Part shown: piece by piece, positions 52,600-61,564 of the stretch
Position numbering within the stretch: position 1 is the first letter of the stretch
Layout: each line of letters starts with the position of its first letter
Assembly: GCA_021772615.1 (NCBI GenBank)
Contig: JAJFLQ010000061.1
Span: 1 to 64,000 of the forward strand
Length of the DNA: 64,000 nt
Reading direction: 5' to 3'
Origin: Verrucomicrobiota bacterium
Lineage (GTDB): Bacteria; Verrucomicrobiota; Lentisphaeria; JABSQK01; JAJFLO01
Notes under the pieces: generated by a model
The model's input: the letters and a program-made list of their open reading frames with translations, nothing else
The model's database searches: none
What the model was told of the DNA's origin: nothing
Program-made: the position numbers and the translations under genes

Positions 52600-54564
52600 T
52601 CAGTCACATGAAGCATTGCTCCACGCAGTCGTTTTTGTCTGTGCGCTTTTCCAAAGTCGTGCTTTCATGACGGTCTTCCCGGCCGGCGACGCATATGTGA
52701 AATTCTGCGTACCTCCACCCGGGTTATTGATATTGCCGCTGCTCCCACCCTCATTAAACCAGACCTTGATACGCGCGATGTCCCACGATCCGTTGACGTG
52801 AAAATTTACGGTTTGATCGCAGCAGAATGTGAAGTCAACAGTCGCACCGTTCAGATTCTTGGTAACGGTCGTCCCGCAGGCGGGCCCACCGCCGCCCGAG
52901 GCTCCGGACGACCCGCCACTTCCACCACCTGCTCCGCTACCGCCGCCAACACCACTTCCGCCACCGGGCGGATCTGGGTCGCAGGGTGCGGGATTGCTTA
53001 CAAATTCGCCATAACCTGGCCCATCTCCACTTTGATTGCATCCCGATTTTATCCACACACCGGCAAGGAACTTGCCGTTATGCGAGCCGGTGCCAGAGAA
53101 GGTTTGGCTATTTCCACTGAGATTGTCGAATTTCTGTGTGGTCCCATCGACGAATTTCAGTACGACATTTGAAAGATCTTTCGTTGATGTAGTGGTGACC
53201 GTCGTGCAGTTTGGAAAGGTCGCATCAACGTCGGGGAGACAATTGCTGTCGCCGTTTGAGCCACCGCCGGATCCCGCACCACTCCCTGCACCCGATCCAC
53301 TGCCACCGCCTGTGTCGCAACTCTCGGTATTCTGGATTGTCTGGTTCGTCGTTTCACCCTCGCACTCTGACCAGATCTTGATTTTGTCGAGCAGTTTTCC
53401 CGCATTGTTGCCAGTGCCTGCAAAGGTCCCGGCCTGGCCACTCACATCATTGAATGTTTGCTTCGTTCCGTCGGTAAACCATAATTTTACCTTCGTCAAC
53501 TCTCCGGTGGTCTCAGCATCGACACTGAGACAGTCGGAACTGAAAGTCGCTCCAATGTCAGGCGGGCATACGACGCCACCACTGCCGCCACCGGAGCCCG
53601 CGCCACTACCGCCACCGGAGCCGGATCCGCCACCCGTGTCACAGGTATTTGGATTCGGGAAGCTGTCGCCGGTCTCTGTACCGTCGCATTCTGCCCAGGC
53701 CTCTACATCCGAAACGAATTTTCCGGCGTTGCTGCCAGTGCCTGCGAACGTGCCGGATTGGCCGCTTAGGTGACTGAACGTTTGCTTTGTGCCATCGGTA
53801 AACCACAGCTTGACCGTTGTCAAGCTTCCGGTAGTAGTGATCTCGACCGAGAGACAATCTGAGGAAAATGTGGCCGATGATTCTGCCGGACAATTTGCGC
53901 CACTACCACCGCCACTGCCCGCACCGGATCCACCGCCACTGCCCGCACCAGATCCACCACCACTGCCCGCACCAGATCCACCACCGCTGCCTGCGCCGGA
54001 CCCACCGCCGCTGCCTGCGCCGGATCCACTTCCGGAGCCGCCTGGGTCGCATGTATTCGGATTGTCAAAAAATTCAACGACTTCAGTGCCATCACATTCT
54101 ACGCGGACGAATATACTGTCTAATAGCTTGCCGTCGTTGCCGCCTGTTCCTGAGAACGTGCCGCCTTGTCCGCTGAGACTGTCAAACCACTGAAATGTCC
54201 CGTCCGTGAAGATGACCTTAACGCGGACGAGTTCGCCGGTTGTCTCGACGGTGACCGAGTCACAGTCGCTAAATACGGCGGTGGTATCGGCCGGACATTC
54301 GCTACCGCCAGAACCACTGCCGCCGCCAGAACCACTGCCGCCGCCTGAACCACTGCCTGATCCGGAACCACTGCCGGGACTTGGGTCGTCAAAGTGAATG
54401 CCGTCGAACGCGTCGTCGGCAGCGTCACCGGACGCGAACAGTGCAGTCTGATTTGGTGGGTAGAAAACCGTAAAGGTCAGGGCGAGGATCGTGAAACAAA
54501 ATCGTTTCATGACAATGCCCGGACAAATTGGTCGTTTGCGACTTAGGTTCCTCAACGTGCTCAT
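52600..54564 (-). CDS. secreted multi-domain protein with Gly/Ser linkers
   Basis: 654 residues from ATG 54564 (GGGAG 6-7 nt upstream). A long basic n-region leads to a signal peptide (FCFTILALTFTVFYPP). After that come four homologous domains of about 85 residues (each begins with Cys-Pro/Leu-Pro-x-D/E, holds VKLWFTDGTKQTF-like and GTFAGTG-N-x-GK blocks and ends NPNTCD or similar), then a diverged fifth C-terminal one. Conserved cysteines at the two edges suggest one disulfide per domain. The domains are separated by linkers of Gly, Ser and Ala, one of them five copies of GAGSGGGS. There is no C-terminal sorting signal. I do not recognise the domain; a beta-sandwich adhesin or binding protein is a guess. 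Confidence 0.8.
   Translation of the reverse strand: MSTLRNLSRKRPICPGIVMKRFCFTILALTFTVFYPPNQTALFASGDAADDAFDGIHFDDPSPGSGSGSGSGSGGGSGSGGGSGSGGSECPADTTAVFSDCDSVTVETTGELVRVKVIFTDGTFQWFDSLSGQGGTFSGTGGNDGKLLDSIFVRVECDGTEVVEFFDNPNTCDPGGSGSGSGAGSGGGSGAGSGGGSGAGSGGGSGAGSGGGSGAGSGGGSGANCPAESSATFSSDCLSVEITTTGSLTTVKLWFTDGTKQTFSHLSGQSGTFAGTGSNAGKFVSDVEAWAECDGTETGDSFPNPNTCDTGGGSGSGGGSGAGSGGGSGGVVCPPDIGATFSSDCLSVDAETTGELTKVKLWFTDGTKQTFNDVSGQAGTFAGTGNNAGKLLDKIKIWSECEGETTNQTIQNTESCDTGGGSGSGAGSGAGSGGGSNGDSNCLPDVDATFPNCTTVTTTSTKDLSNVVLKFVDGTTQKFDNLSGNSQTFSGTGSHNGKFLAGVWIKSGCNQSGDGPGYGEFVSNPAPCDPDPPGGGSGVGGGSGAGGGSGGSSGASGGGGPACGTTVTKNLNGATVDFTFCCDQTVNFHVNGSWDIARIKVWFNEGGSSGNINNPGGGTQNFTYASPAGKTVMKARLWKSAQTKTTAWSNASCD
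53899..54030 (-). repeat. 24-base tandem repeats coding the GAGSGGGS linker
   Basis: Around five imperfect 24-base units, with TCC/TCT and GGC/GGT third-base differences between them. Such arrays change length by slippage. Shorter Gly/Ser arrays at 52890-52980, 53245-53315, 53570-53640 and 54300-54380 separate the other domains. Confidence 0.75.
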
Positions 54565-54853
54565 TAAATTCTCCCGTGCAGACTCATTATCGAATGAGTA
54601 AAAGATGTCGTCGTGATGTAGGCGATGAATGCAACGAACGCAATGGTCCTCTGATTCAAATATTGCTACAATATAGGTAAATTCAGGCCCAATTTCAAGT
54701 TTACATGACGGGAAAGTCATGTGGCCATAAGGAACCAGCAGTTGAAACAGGTCCATAACCTGTTATGATTCGATGAGATATGAGGTTGCAACAAGGGCGT
54801 CTCTTGAGAATGAAATAATGCGATTTGCTCACATCGGGGGCGGTCATGAAATG
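54565..54853. other. intergenic with dyad upstream of the repeat-protein gene
   Basis: CTCATT-ATCG-AATGAG (54589-54604) is a perfect dyad 25-40 nt upstream of the start at 54564; it could be an operator or a leader hairpin. Nothing else recognised. Confidence 0.35.
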
Positions 54854-55333
54854 TTACCTGGTGGCCGTGGATGAAAAGGAGCGCCGGTGGCGCCACACGA
54901 CCGGGTTGAAGGGGTCGAGTCGCCCGACGCGTTCGAAGTCAGTGGCAAGCGCTTTGGCGTCGCCGCTGAATTTGAATCTTGCACCGGCGAGTCGAAGGTG
55001 ATGGTTGTAGTAGGCGGGGTTCATGCGGACCGCCGTTTCGAAACTGTCGACCGATGAACGAAAGATGTACGTACCATAGGAAGATGCGTTCGTTGCGCGA
55101 CGCATCTCTATTTTTCCCCTCGTTTCGTGAAGATCGGATCGTAGCCGGTCCATGGCGATCGCTCTGTCGATCCAATCGAGCTTTTCACGTTCGGTATAAC
55201 GATTTTTTCCTGCCTGACGAGCGTACATATCGGCCAGATTCTGCCGGTAAATCCTATCGGCCAGGTGGATCGCCCCCACTGCAATTGTTGCATAAAGCAA
55301 TGCACGAGCTGCATCGTTAGCGGCGCTTGTCAT
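54854..55333 (-). CDS. TPR-like membrane-anchored protein of the ligase operon
   Basis: About 159 residues from ATG 55333 (CGGAG 4-5 nt upstream), overlapping the stop of the O-antigen ligase gene by 17 bases. One N-terminal hydrophobic helix (ALLYATIAVGAIHLA) is followed by helical TPR-type sequence (KLDWIDRAIAMDRLRSDLHETRGKIEM, SSVDSFETAVRMNPAYYNHHLRLA). O-antigen ligase/polymerase proteins often carry a C-terminal TPR module; here the overlap suggests that module is a separate, coupled polypeptide. Confidence 0.65.
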   Translation of the reverse strand: MTSAANDAARALLYATIAVGAIHLADRIYRQNLADMYARQAGKNRYTEREKLDWIDRAIAMDRLRSDLHETRGKIEMRRATNASSYGTYIFRSSVDSFETAVRMNPAYYNHHLRLAGARFKFSGDAKALATDFERVGRLDPFNPVVWRHRRSFSSTATR

Positions 55334-56999
55334 GTAACTCCGAGTGTGAAGCATTATATACCAGAGCGAGGAGAATAAAAAAAGTCATGGCGTTCGCCGG
55401 TACCTGCATGTTAAAATCAAAGGCGCTGTGTACCACCATCGTCGACAGTCCTGCGCAGCCTCCGATGACAAAGAGCTTGTTATCCAGGTGCGGCAGGCGG
55501 CTGCAGCGTGTAAGCACATTCCGGTAGTAAAGGATAATAAATGCGAGCACAATCAACAGTCCGGGCAACCCCGTCTCGGCGGTCAACTGGAGATAGTCAT
55601 TGTGGGCTTTCTTGTAATCGTACTCCGCAATATGCACGCTCCGGTATTTGAAATACAGAAATCGGTAGGCGCCAAATCCCACACCGAAGATCGGGAAATC
55701 CAGCGCCATCTTCGCTGTTGCGAGATACGCAAAAGGGCGTGCTTCGCTTTCGATGAGGGTTGAAAAGGATCTCAGAAATTTAAAGCGATCGATAACCGGT
55801 TTGAGGTCGACCTTTATCACAATTACGGATAGGATGACAATGGAAACCAGGACGAGTGCCGGTTTGCGCACACTGATCTGTCGGTGAGTTGTTTTCGCGA
55901 CGGATCGCAGCAGTACGAGGAAGACGATTGCACCAGCCATGAACGATAGAATACCTCCTCGTGACGCGGAGAGAAATAGGCCCGCTACGGTAATCAACAG
56001 GGCCACGAGGGGCAAACCTTGTTTGTTTATGAACGTGTCCATTGCAAGTATACTGTGCCGTAGGAGCGAGGCAATGCGCCGGCGATGGGCGCCGATCCGC
56101 AATTTGCCTCGGGATAACATGACGGCCAGAATCAACGGGATGATCATGTTGACGTAGCCGGCAAAATGATTGCGGTTGTAATACGGACCGAAGTGGCTCG
56201 TGTGAGCGGCGCGGTATTTCCAGTAAATCATCGGTACTCGCGCGGCAGAAAATCTCTGCAGGATTCCGACTAGAGCGACAATAAAGCCCGCAGCGATAAG
56301 CATGTTGACGAGGCGTTGTTGAGGAATAAGGAAAGCTTCGGCGACGGACGTGGATTTTTCGGTGTGTTCAGACCGGCGCTTGTGGCGCTCCCGACCGGCC
56401 GGTCGGCAGTGAAAGTTGCCGATGACAAGCATGAAAACGGCGACGTAAATGAGAACATTTGTTGCGGCCTCGCAGGTGGCATGTTGGTTAATAGATAGAG
56501 ACCGGAGGTGATCGGCATGACCAAGATCGATTGCTTCGCTTCCGGGTGTTCGGGTCGCCGGTTTTTCGGGAGCCAAATCGTAGGCATTAAGGGTATCGCA
56601 ATACAGGTCGTATGTGGCCGGTGACAGAAATTTGATTGCTGCGGGTGGCAGCGGTAGCAGCTGAAAGACGATCCAGGCCAAAAATAAAACCAGGAGCAGC
56701 ACTAAAGCACGCGTGTCGCGATCGCCCGGTACCAGTGGCATGTGATCGCGTGACCGCGTTGCATTCGGGCATGGAGTGCCGTGACGTGCCCGCAGCTTGC
56801 GACTATACACTATGTTGATGATCGAGAGCTTGATCATCCACACGACCACGAGGCCACAAACGGTGACTTGCAGAACCGAGTACGCCTTCAACTCGGTGCA
56901 GCCGAATCGGAGAGGGCCGTAGAAAATAAGGAAACATAGCCCTGTCTCAAGTAGGCGGTTGCAGTATTGGACGGATTTCTTGTAAGTCTTGGATCTCAT
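55317..56999 (-). CDS. O-antigen ligase / polysaccharide polymerase family protein
   Basis: A 560-residue Wzy_C-type membrane protein with 12 or so helices. GPYYNRNHFAGYVNMIIPLIL and SASRGGILSF are helical signatures, and the large periplasmic loop has YDYKKAHNDYLQLTAETG, whose histidine is functionally important in WaaL ligases. The family either joins O-antigen to lipid A core, polymerises repeat units, or glycosylates proteins; motifs do not separate these. It follows the WecA-like gene by 38 bases and overlaps the TPR gene. Confidence 0.87.
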   Translation of the reverse strand: MRSKTYKKSVQYCNRLLETGLCFLIFYGPLRFGCTELKAYSVLQVTVCGLVVVWMIKLSIINIVYSRKLRARHGTPCPNATRSRDHMPLVPGDRDTRALVLLLVLFLAWIVFQLLPLPPAAIKFLSPATYDLYCDTLNAYDLAPEKPATRTPGSEAIDLGHADHLRSLSINQHATCEAATNVLIYVAVFMLVIGNFHCRPAGRERHKRRSEHTEKSTSVAEAFLIPQQRLVNMLIAAGFIVALVGILQRFSAARVPMIYWKYRAAHTSHFGPYYNRNHFAGYVNMIIPLILAVMLSRGKLRIGAHRRRIASLLRHSILAMDTFINKQGLPLVALLITVAGLFLSASRGGILSFMAGAIVFLVLLRSVAKTTHRQISVRKPALVLVSIVILSVIVIKVDLKPVIDRFKFLRSFSTLIESEARPFAYLATAKMALDFPIFGVGFGAYRFLYFKYRSVHIAEYDYKKAHNDYLQLTAETGLPGLLIVLAFIILYYRNVLTRCSRLPHLDNKLFVIGGCAGLSTMVVHSAFDFNMQVPANAMTFFILLALVYNASHSELHDKRR

Positions 57000-57037
57000 T
57001 CGTCGAAACAGGATATGTGTTGCAGTGCGGGTTCGAC

Positions 57038-59032
57038 CTATCTCGCGGTTGGTTTGTGTTCGGTGACGGTGGCCGGTGTGATACCGCGGCCTACGGTCTG
57101 CTTTTCAGCGATTGCGGAGCGTGTGGTGTTTCGTGCGTATTCGTTGACCTTGCGTTTCGCCTGCAGATCGGCCTGGAAGCGGACGGTCTCCTCTACTTTC
57201 CATTCGGAAATGGTTACCCCCTTGAAAACGGCGAGACTCACAAGTTTGCTCCAGATCGGATCATCCAGGCTGGTGGTGACGACGATTTCGTCAACATAGT
57301 ATGTGTCGATTACAGCGGGAAGGTCGCCGACTCCGCCTAACACTTTATAGCCATGTACATATCGTTTGCGTAGATTGCTATCGTCATCGATGATACCGAC
57401 GACCTTGCGCCGAATGCCTTCGTCAGGGTCCAGTAGACTTTTCTGCTTGATAAAGAGGCCGCATGCATCACTTGCACCGTAAACCAGGATCCTTGCGGAG
57501 GCGTAATGGTCGTGAGACGGATGCCGGTCGAAGGTAGACATGAGGTCCATCACCGTTTGAAAAAATCCACGGCAGCCCGTTAGTGTCGCCACTGATACGC
57601 TGGTAAATACCACGGTCTGCGTAAGATACATCCTGGACGGGACTCCAGTCATCAGTATCGTCACGGCTGCACTCAGCAGGATGGCTCCGGTAAGGGTAAC
57701 GGCGAAGATCGCAAACTCGGAGATACGGGCTCGACTCCATACGCGGCCGTAGGTATTGATCAACATCAAGGTGATGAAGGGAATGCCGATATGCACCGGC
57801 GCGGCGTGAAGCCACACGGTCTTGATGGTGGGCCACTCTGCCATTGGATGCGTGACGGCGATTGAAAAGCCCAGGATCAACGCCAAAAGCAGGCAGTCTG
57901 CCAAAGGATAGATGATCACCGCATTGGTGCGGCTTGACGGCCGCCGTAAACCAGCGATGATAGCTGCGCCGCTATCCCATAACTCGACCCGTGCAAGATG
58001 TTTGACCAGTACATAGACCGCGGCGACAAAGGCGATGAGGTAAATACCCAATGCGGATGATTTGAAGATAATGCTCATCAGGCCCACGAACACCAGTAGG
58101 CCGTTGACGACATAGAGCGAGTACGCCACTTTTCGTTGTGAAATACCGAGTTTCAGCAGCCGGTGGTGGAGGTGGTCCATGTCTGCCTGCATGACCCCCG
58201 TGTTGCCGCCGCCAGCTCGGCGAAGGCCGCGTACGGAACGCCGCCAGATCGCCAATAAGGTGTCAATGACCGGTACGCCCACGGCCAGGATGGGGATGCC
58301 TATCGCAGCCGCAATGGTGCCCTTCGAACTCGTACTGAGTGAAATAATCGCCAGTGTGAAACCCAGGAACATGCTGCCTGCGTCGCCGAGGAATATCGAA
58401 GCCGGGTGAAAATTAAATCGCAGGAATGCAAAACAGGCGCCCATTAAACCAATCAGTACCAGGGCGTCACCAGGAAGTTGCCGAAGTATTAGTGAACCAG
58501 CCAGGCCAACAGAACCAATAATTGCCAGCCCCGTTGCCAGCCCGTCCATGCCGTCAATCAGATTAAACGAATTGACAATCGCCAGAATCCAGAAAATTGT
58601 CAGGGCAAAGTCGAGGTATTCCGGAAGACCGATGCCCAGCATGTTGCGAAATCGCATTCCGGAAGAATATGCCAGGCAGGCACTGCCAAGTTGACCGAAG
58701 AGCTTGACCAGCGGTTTCAGGCCCCAGATGTCGTCAATCACACCGACAAGAAGAAGTACGGTTGAGGCAACCAGAAGGTTGATCCACCATGTTGCATCCA
58801 GTTGGCTGTTGAATGGCGCCCAGGGATAGAGGTATAACACTGCGCATGCTGCATGGAACCCACAGAAAACGGCGATACCGCCGCTCCGCGGTATCGGTGT
58901 ATCGTGAATCCTGCGCTCACCGGGATTATCGAGAATCCCGAGTTTGGCCGAGTAGAATCGCAGTATGGGAGTGATGAGATAGGTAACGGACAAGCCGGTA
59001 AAGAACACGATTGGATATTTCAGTGTGTCCAT
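57038..59032 (-). CDS. WecA/MraY-like phosphoglycosyl transferase fused to a Rossmann domain
   Basis: A 664-residue fusion. The N-terminal 340 residues match undecaprenyl-phosphate GlcNAc-1-P transferases: NPGERRIHDTPIPRSGG, VIDDIWGLKPLVKL (metal-binding Asp pair), NLIDGMDGLATG, FHPASIFLGDAGSM, and HHRLLKLG. Middle residues (about 380-500) hold four further helices. The C-terminal part (about 510-640; ILVYGASDACG, KVVGIIDDD, VDEIVVTTS) is the CoA_binding_3-like NAD module seen in CapD/WbpM and WbaP-type enzymes, but without the epimerase catalytic half. It would start glycan synthesis on the lipid carrier. The fusion order, transferase first, is unusual. Confidence 0.87.
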   Translation of the reverse strand: MDTLKYPIVFFTGLSVTYLITPILRFYSAKLGILDNPGERRIHDTPIPRSGGIAVFCGFHAACAVLYLYPWAPFNSQLDATWWINLLVASTVLLLVGVIDDIWGLKPLVKLFGQLGSACLAYSSGMRFRNMLGIGLPEYLDFALTIFWILAIVNSFNLIDGMDGLATGLAIIGSVGLAGSLILRQLPGDALVLIGLMGACFAFLRFNFHPASIFLGDAGSMFLGFTLAIISLSTSSKGTIAAAIGIPILAVGVPVIDTLLAIWRRSVRGLRRAGGGNTGVMQADMDHLHHRLLKLGISQRKVAYSLYVVNGLLVFVGLMSIIFKSSALGIYLIAFVAAVYVLVKHLARVELWDSGAAIIAGLRRPSSRTNAVIIYPLADCLLLALILGFSIAVTHPMAEWPTIKTVWLHAAPVHIGIPFITLMLINTYGRVWSRARISEFAIFAVTLTGAILLSAAVTILMTGVPSRMYLTQTVVFTSVSVATLTGCRGFFQTVMDLMSTFDRHPSHDHYASARILVYGASDACGLFIKQKSLLDPDEGIRRKVVGIIDDDSNLRKRYVHGYKVLGGVGDLPAVIDTYYVDEIVVTTSLDDPIWSKLVSLAVFKGVTISEWKVEETVRFQADLQAKRKVNEYARNTTRSAIAEKQTVGRGITPATVTEHKPTAR

Positions 59033-59373
59033 GGCAAAACAGAACCGAGATCAGGCGACAGTCGTTGCATTGATCCGGTCCGCTACAGATTTCAGGTTGG
59101 ATCGTGAGATCGGGAGTACGTTATCGACACCAAGTTTCCAGGGCGTTTCCGTGAGTATCAGGGTATGGTGTACGGATTGTATTCCGCACATGCATAATCA
59201 CGGCTTTCGAGCTGAGAAACGTTATCGCACCGGTAGAGAAAATATCGGTGGGAAACCGAAATACGATACAGTGGCAGCCATTTTATGCGAATCTCGTACT
59301 TGCGAAAAAGCATCGCGGCGACGCATCCGGACAGCGATCTCGACTCATGGGATCGTGGGTTTGCCGAACCCGA
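59033..59373. other. intergenic, no gene seen
   Basis: 341 bases between moxR and the WecA-like gene, both on the minus strand. No convincing frame, hairpin or T-run. Separate promoters for the glycan genes may lie here. Confidence 0.35.
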
Positions 59374-60390
59374 CTATTCCGGAACAGCGTCGACCAGATT
59401 TTCGATGACGTTCTCAGAAGTCACCCCTTCCGCGTCAGCATGAAAATTGGTGATGATGCGATGTCGCAGTACCGGAAGGGCGAGCGCGCGGATGTCCTCG
59501 CACGCCACGTTATATCGACCGTATAGAAGGGCCCGCGCTTTGCCGGCCAGAACCAGCGCCTGTGACGCGCGGCTCCCAGCGCCCCACTTTACCATGTCAC
59601 GGATAATTTGCGGCGCGTCGTCACCGCCACGACTGGCGGAAACCAGACGTACGGCGTAGGAAATGACATTGGACGATACCGGTACGTTGCGTACGAGGTT
59701 CTGAATATCGATGATTTCCTCACCGGAGAATACGTGCGCGAGTGTGCGGTCAACGGCGTCTGTGGTTTGCCGCACCATTTGTTCTTCCTGCTCGGTAGTC
59801 AGATATGTCATGACAATGTTGAAAATAAACCTGTCAAGCTGCGCCTCCGGCAACGGATAGGTACCTTCCAGTTCAATCGGATTCTGTGTGGCGAGCACGA
59901 AAAATGGCTTCTCGAGCTGGTACGTCTTGCCTGCCGCGGTAACCTGCCGTTCTTCCATCGCTTCGAGCATCGCAGCCTGTGTCTTCGGGGGCGTTCTGTT
60001 GATTTCGTCGGCCAACAGCAGGTTAGCGAAAATAGGCCCTTTCACGTAAGTGAAGGTTCGTTTTCCAGTTGCTGCATCCTGCTCTACGATCTCCGATCCG
60101 CATATATCCGCAGGCATTAGATCGGGTGTGAACTGTATACGGCGAAACTGCAGTGAGAAGACATCCGCGATACTCTTGACCAGCAGGGTTTTTCCCAGTC
60201 CGGGTACACCGGTCATAAGGCAATGGCCGCGCGTGAACAAGGCTATGATGATCTCCTCAATAACCGTCTCCTGGCCGATTACAACTTTGCTCAGTTCGGT
60301 AGCTATGCGTTCCCGTGCATCGGTGATTCTGGCGACGATCTCGTCGCCCTGCCCGTCGGCGCCCGGTGGTGATGCGCTATGGTCTTCCAT
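59374..60390 (-). CDS. MoxR-family AAA ATPase
   Basis: 338 residues from ATG 60390, chosen for the AAGGAG 5 nt upstream. GVPGLGKT (Walker A), LLADEINRTPPKTQAAMLEAMEE split around Walker B, and ATQNPIELEGTYPLPEAQLDRF (sensor 1 and arginine region) are textbook AAA_3/MoxR, with AAA_lid_2 after. MoxR proteins act as chaperone-like ATPases with partner DUF58 and von Willebrand A proteins. Here the neighbours are a DUF4159 and a HEAT protein; no DUF58 or VWA gene is in the window. Confidence 0.94.
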   Translation of the reverse strand: MEDHSASPPGADGQGDEIVARITDARERIATELSKVVIGQETVIEEIIIALFTRGHCLMTGVPGLGKTLLVKSIADVFSLQFRRIQFTPDLMPADICGSEIVEQDAATGKRTFTYVKGPIFANLLLADEINRTPPKTQAAMLEAMEERQVTAAGKTYQLEKPFFVLATQNPIELEGTYPLPEAQLDRFIFNIVMTYLTTEQEEQMVRQTTDAVDRTLAHVFSGEEIIDIQNLVRNVPVSSNVISYAVRLVSASRGGDDAPQIIRDMVKWGAGSRASQALVLAGKARALLYGRYNVACEDIRALALPVLRHRIITNFHADAEGVTSENVIENLVDAVPE

Positions 60391-60546
60391 CGATACTCCT
60401 TCCACTTTCCATTCCATTTGGGGGTTCCGGCAGGAAGAATCGTTGACGGTGACACTCCCGATTCTGTGCGCGGTCTATGGTGAATGATCTGCAGCCGGGA
60501 CGGCTTGTCCGATCACGATATAAAGCATACCGGAGGAGGTTCCTCG

Positions 60547-61560
60547 CTAATGCGTCATGGCATATGCGAGGATATTGATCCCGAGCTGCGTATAAAAACG
60601 ATGCGCGTAATCGCTGATTTCACGACTCTGATAGTAGCGAAATACCCGCCAGTCACCGCCCGGCTCCCGTACCCAGGCAGGCAGTGCTTCCTTCTGACAA
60701 TAAATCACATCCGTGCCGCCATCTTCCCGAATCGCCTCGAAGCGATCACCCGAGTAAGCCGCTGTGCGAAGGTAATCCGAGAGGCCAGAGCTGCTTTCAC
60801 GAATGCGAAAGCGTATGGTCGTGGACCAGTTTCCCAGGTGGTTTCTGCCCCACCCCATCGATATGATCGGGGTCGCAAGGACGGCGACACGATCATTCAG
60901 TGTCAATGCCACGGCCGAGTAGGTGCCTTCCGGCCATTTCTCCTCGACTACGAAGTCTCGCACGGTATCCGGGAGGATCGATGGATCCGGCAGTCCAGAA
61001 TAGAATGCCTTAAACAGGGAATGATCGCGTCGCACCGGTTCGAATGCCGAGTCGGGAAAGAGCCCGGCGAATGCATCCGCGATCTCGGGCGATGCCCGCC
61101 AATCCGCATAGCTGTGGTGCTGACCAAGATGTACACTCTTGCGAAGAAACTCCGCATTAATGCCCGCGTCGATGTAAAGAAAGCCCCCGCGGTTCAGATA
61201 CAACTTGAGGTTGCGTTGTTCGAGCGGGGTCAAGGTCCAATTGGCACGATCAGCAAAATTGACGAAGATGAATGGATAGTCAAAGAGGGATGTGTCTTCA
61301 AACGATTTCAGAATGGCTGGATCGGGATTGAGTTTCACTGTCATGCGCTTGTTGATCTCGTTGATCAGGGTGGGCAGAGCCGTCGCGTAGTTGCGGTAAA
61401 CGGATTTTCCCTGAATCAGCTGCGCGATCGTGACGTTGCTCGAACCTGATTTTACGATCGCTGGCAGCGAGGAATCGGCTGGCTCTTCCGCCACATAGCC
61501 GGCGGACGCAGCATGAACTGCGAAGAGAATCATGAAAATAGCGGGGAGGCGAGCGGTCAT
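60547..61560 (-). CDS. DUF4159-domain protein, exported
   Basis: 337 residues. A signal peptide (RLPAIFMILFAVHAASA) precedes the DUF4159 core: LFDYPFIFVNFADRANWTL, NLKLYLNRGGFLYIDAG, and the C-terminal THLNNWSTTIRFRIR-like segment HLGNWSTTIRFRIRES. The fold resembles a class I glutamine amidotransferase-like/ThuA domain. DUF4159 genes are often linked to MoxR-DUF58 sets. ATG only five bases after the HEAT gene stop, so coupled. Role unknown. Confidence 0.85.
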   Translation of the reverse strand: MTARLPAIFMILFAVHAASAGYVAEEPADSSLPAIVKSGSSNVTIAQLIQGKSVYRNYATALPTLINEINKRMTVKLNPDPAILKSFEDTSLFDYPFIFVNFADRANWTLTPLEQRNLKLYLNRGGFLYIDAGINAEFLRKSVHLGQHHSYADWRASPEIADAFAGLFPDSAFEPVRRDHSLFKAFYSGLPDPSILPDTVRDFVVEEKWPEGTYSAVALTLNDRVAVLATPIISMGWGRNHLGNWSTTIRFRIRESSSGLSDYLRTAAYSGDRFEAIREDGGTDVIYCQKEALPAWVREPGGDWRVFRYYQSREISDYAHRFYTQLGINILAYAMTH

Positions 61561-61564
61561 GGTA

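Noticed and set aside
53899..54030. CRISPR-like array
   Set aside because: The repeats are contiguous 24-mers without spacers and lie in frame inside a coding sequence.
59025..59408. 127-residue open frame on the plus strand
   Set aside because: It overlaps the starts or ends of two real minus-strand genes, has no ribosome-binding site and no recognisable sequence.
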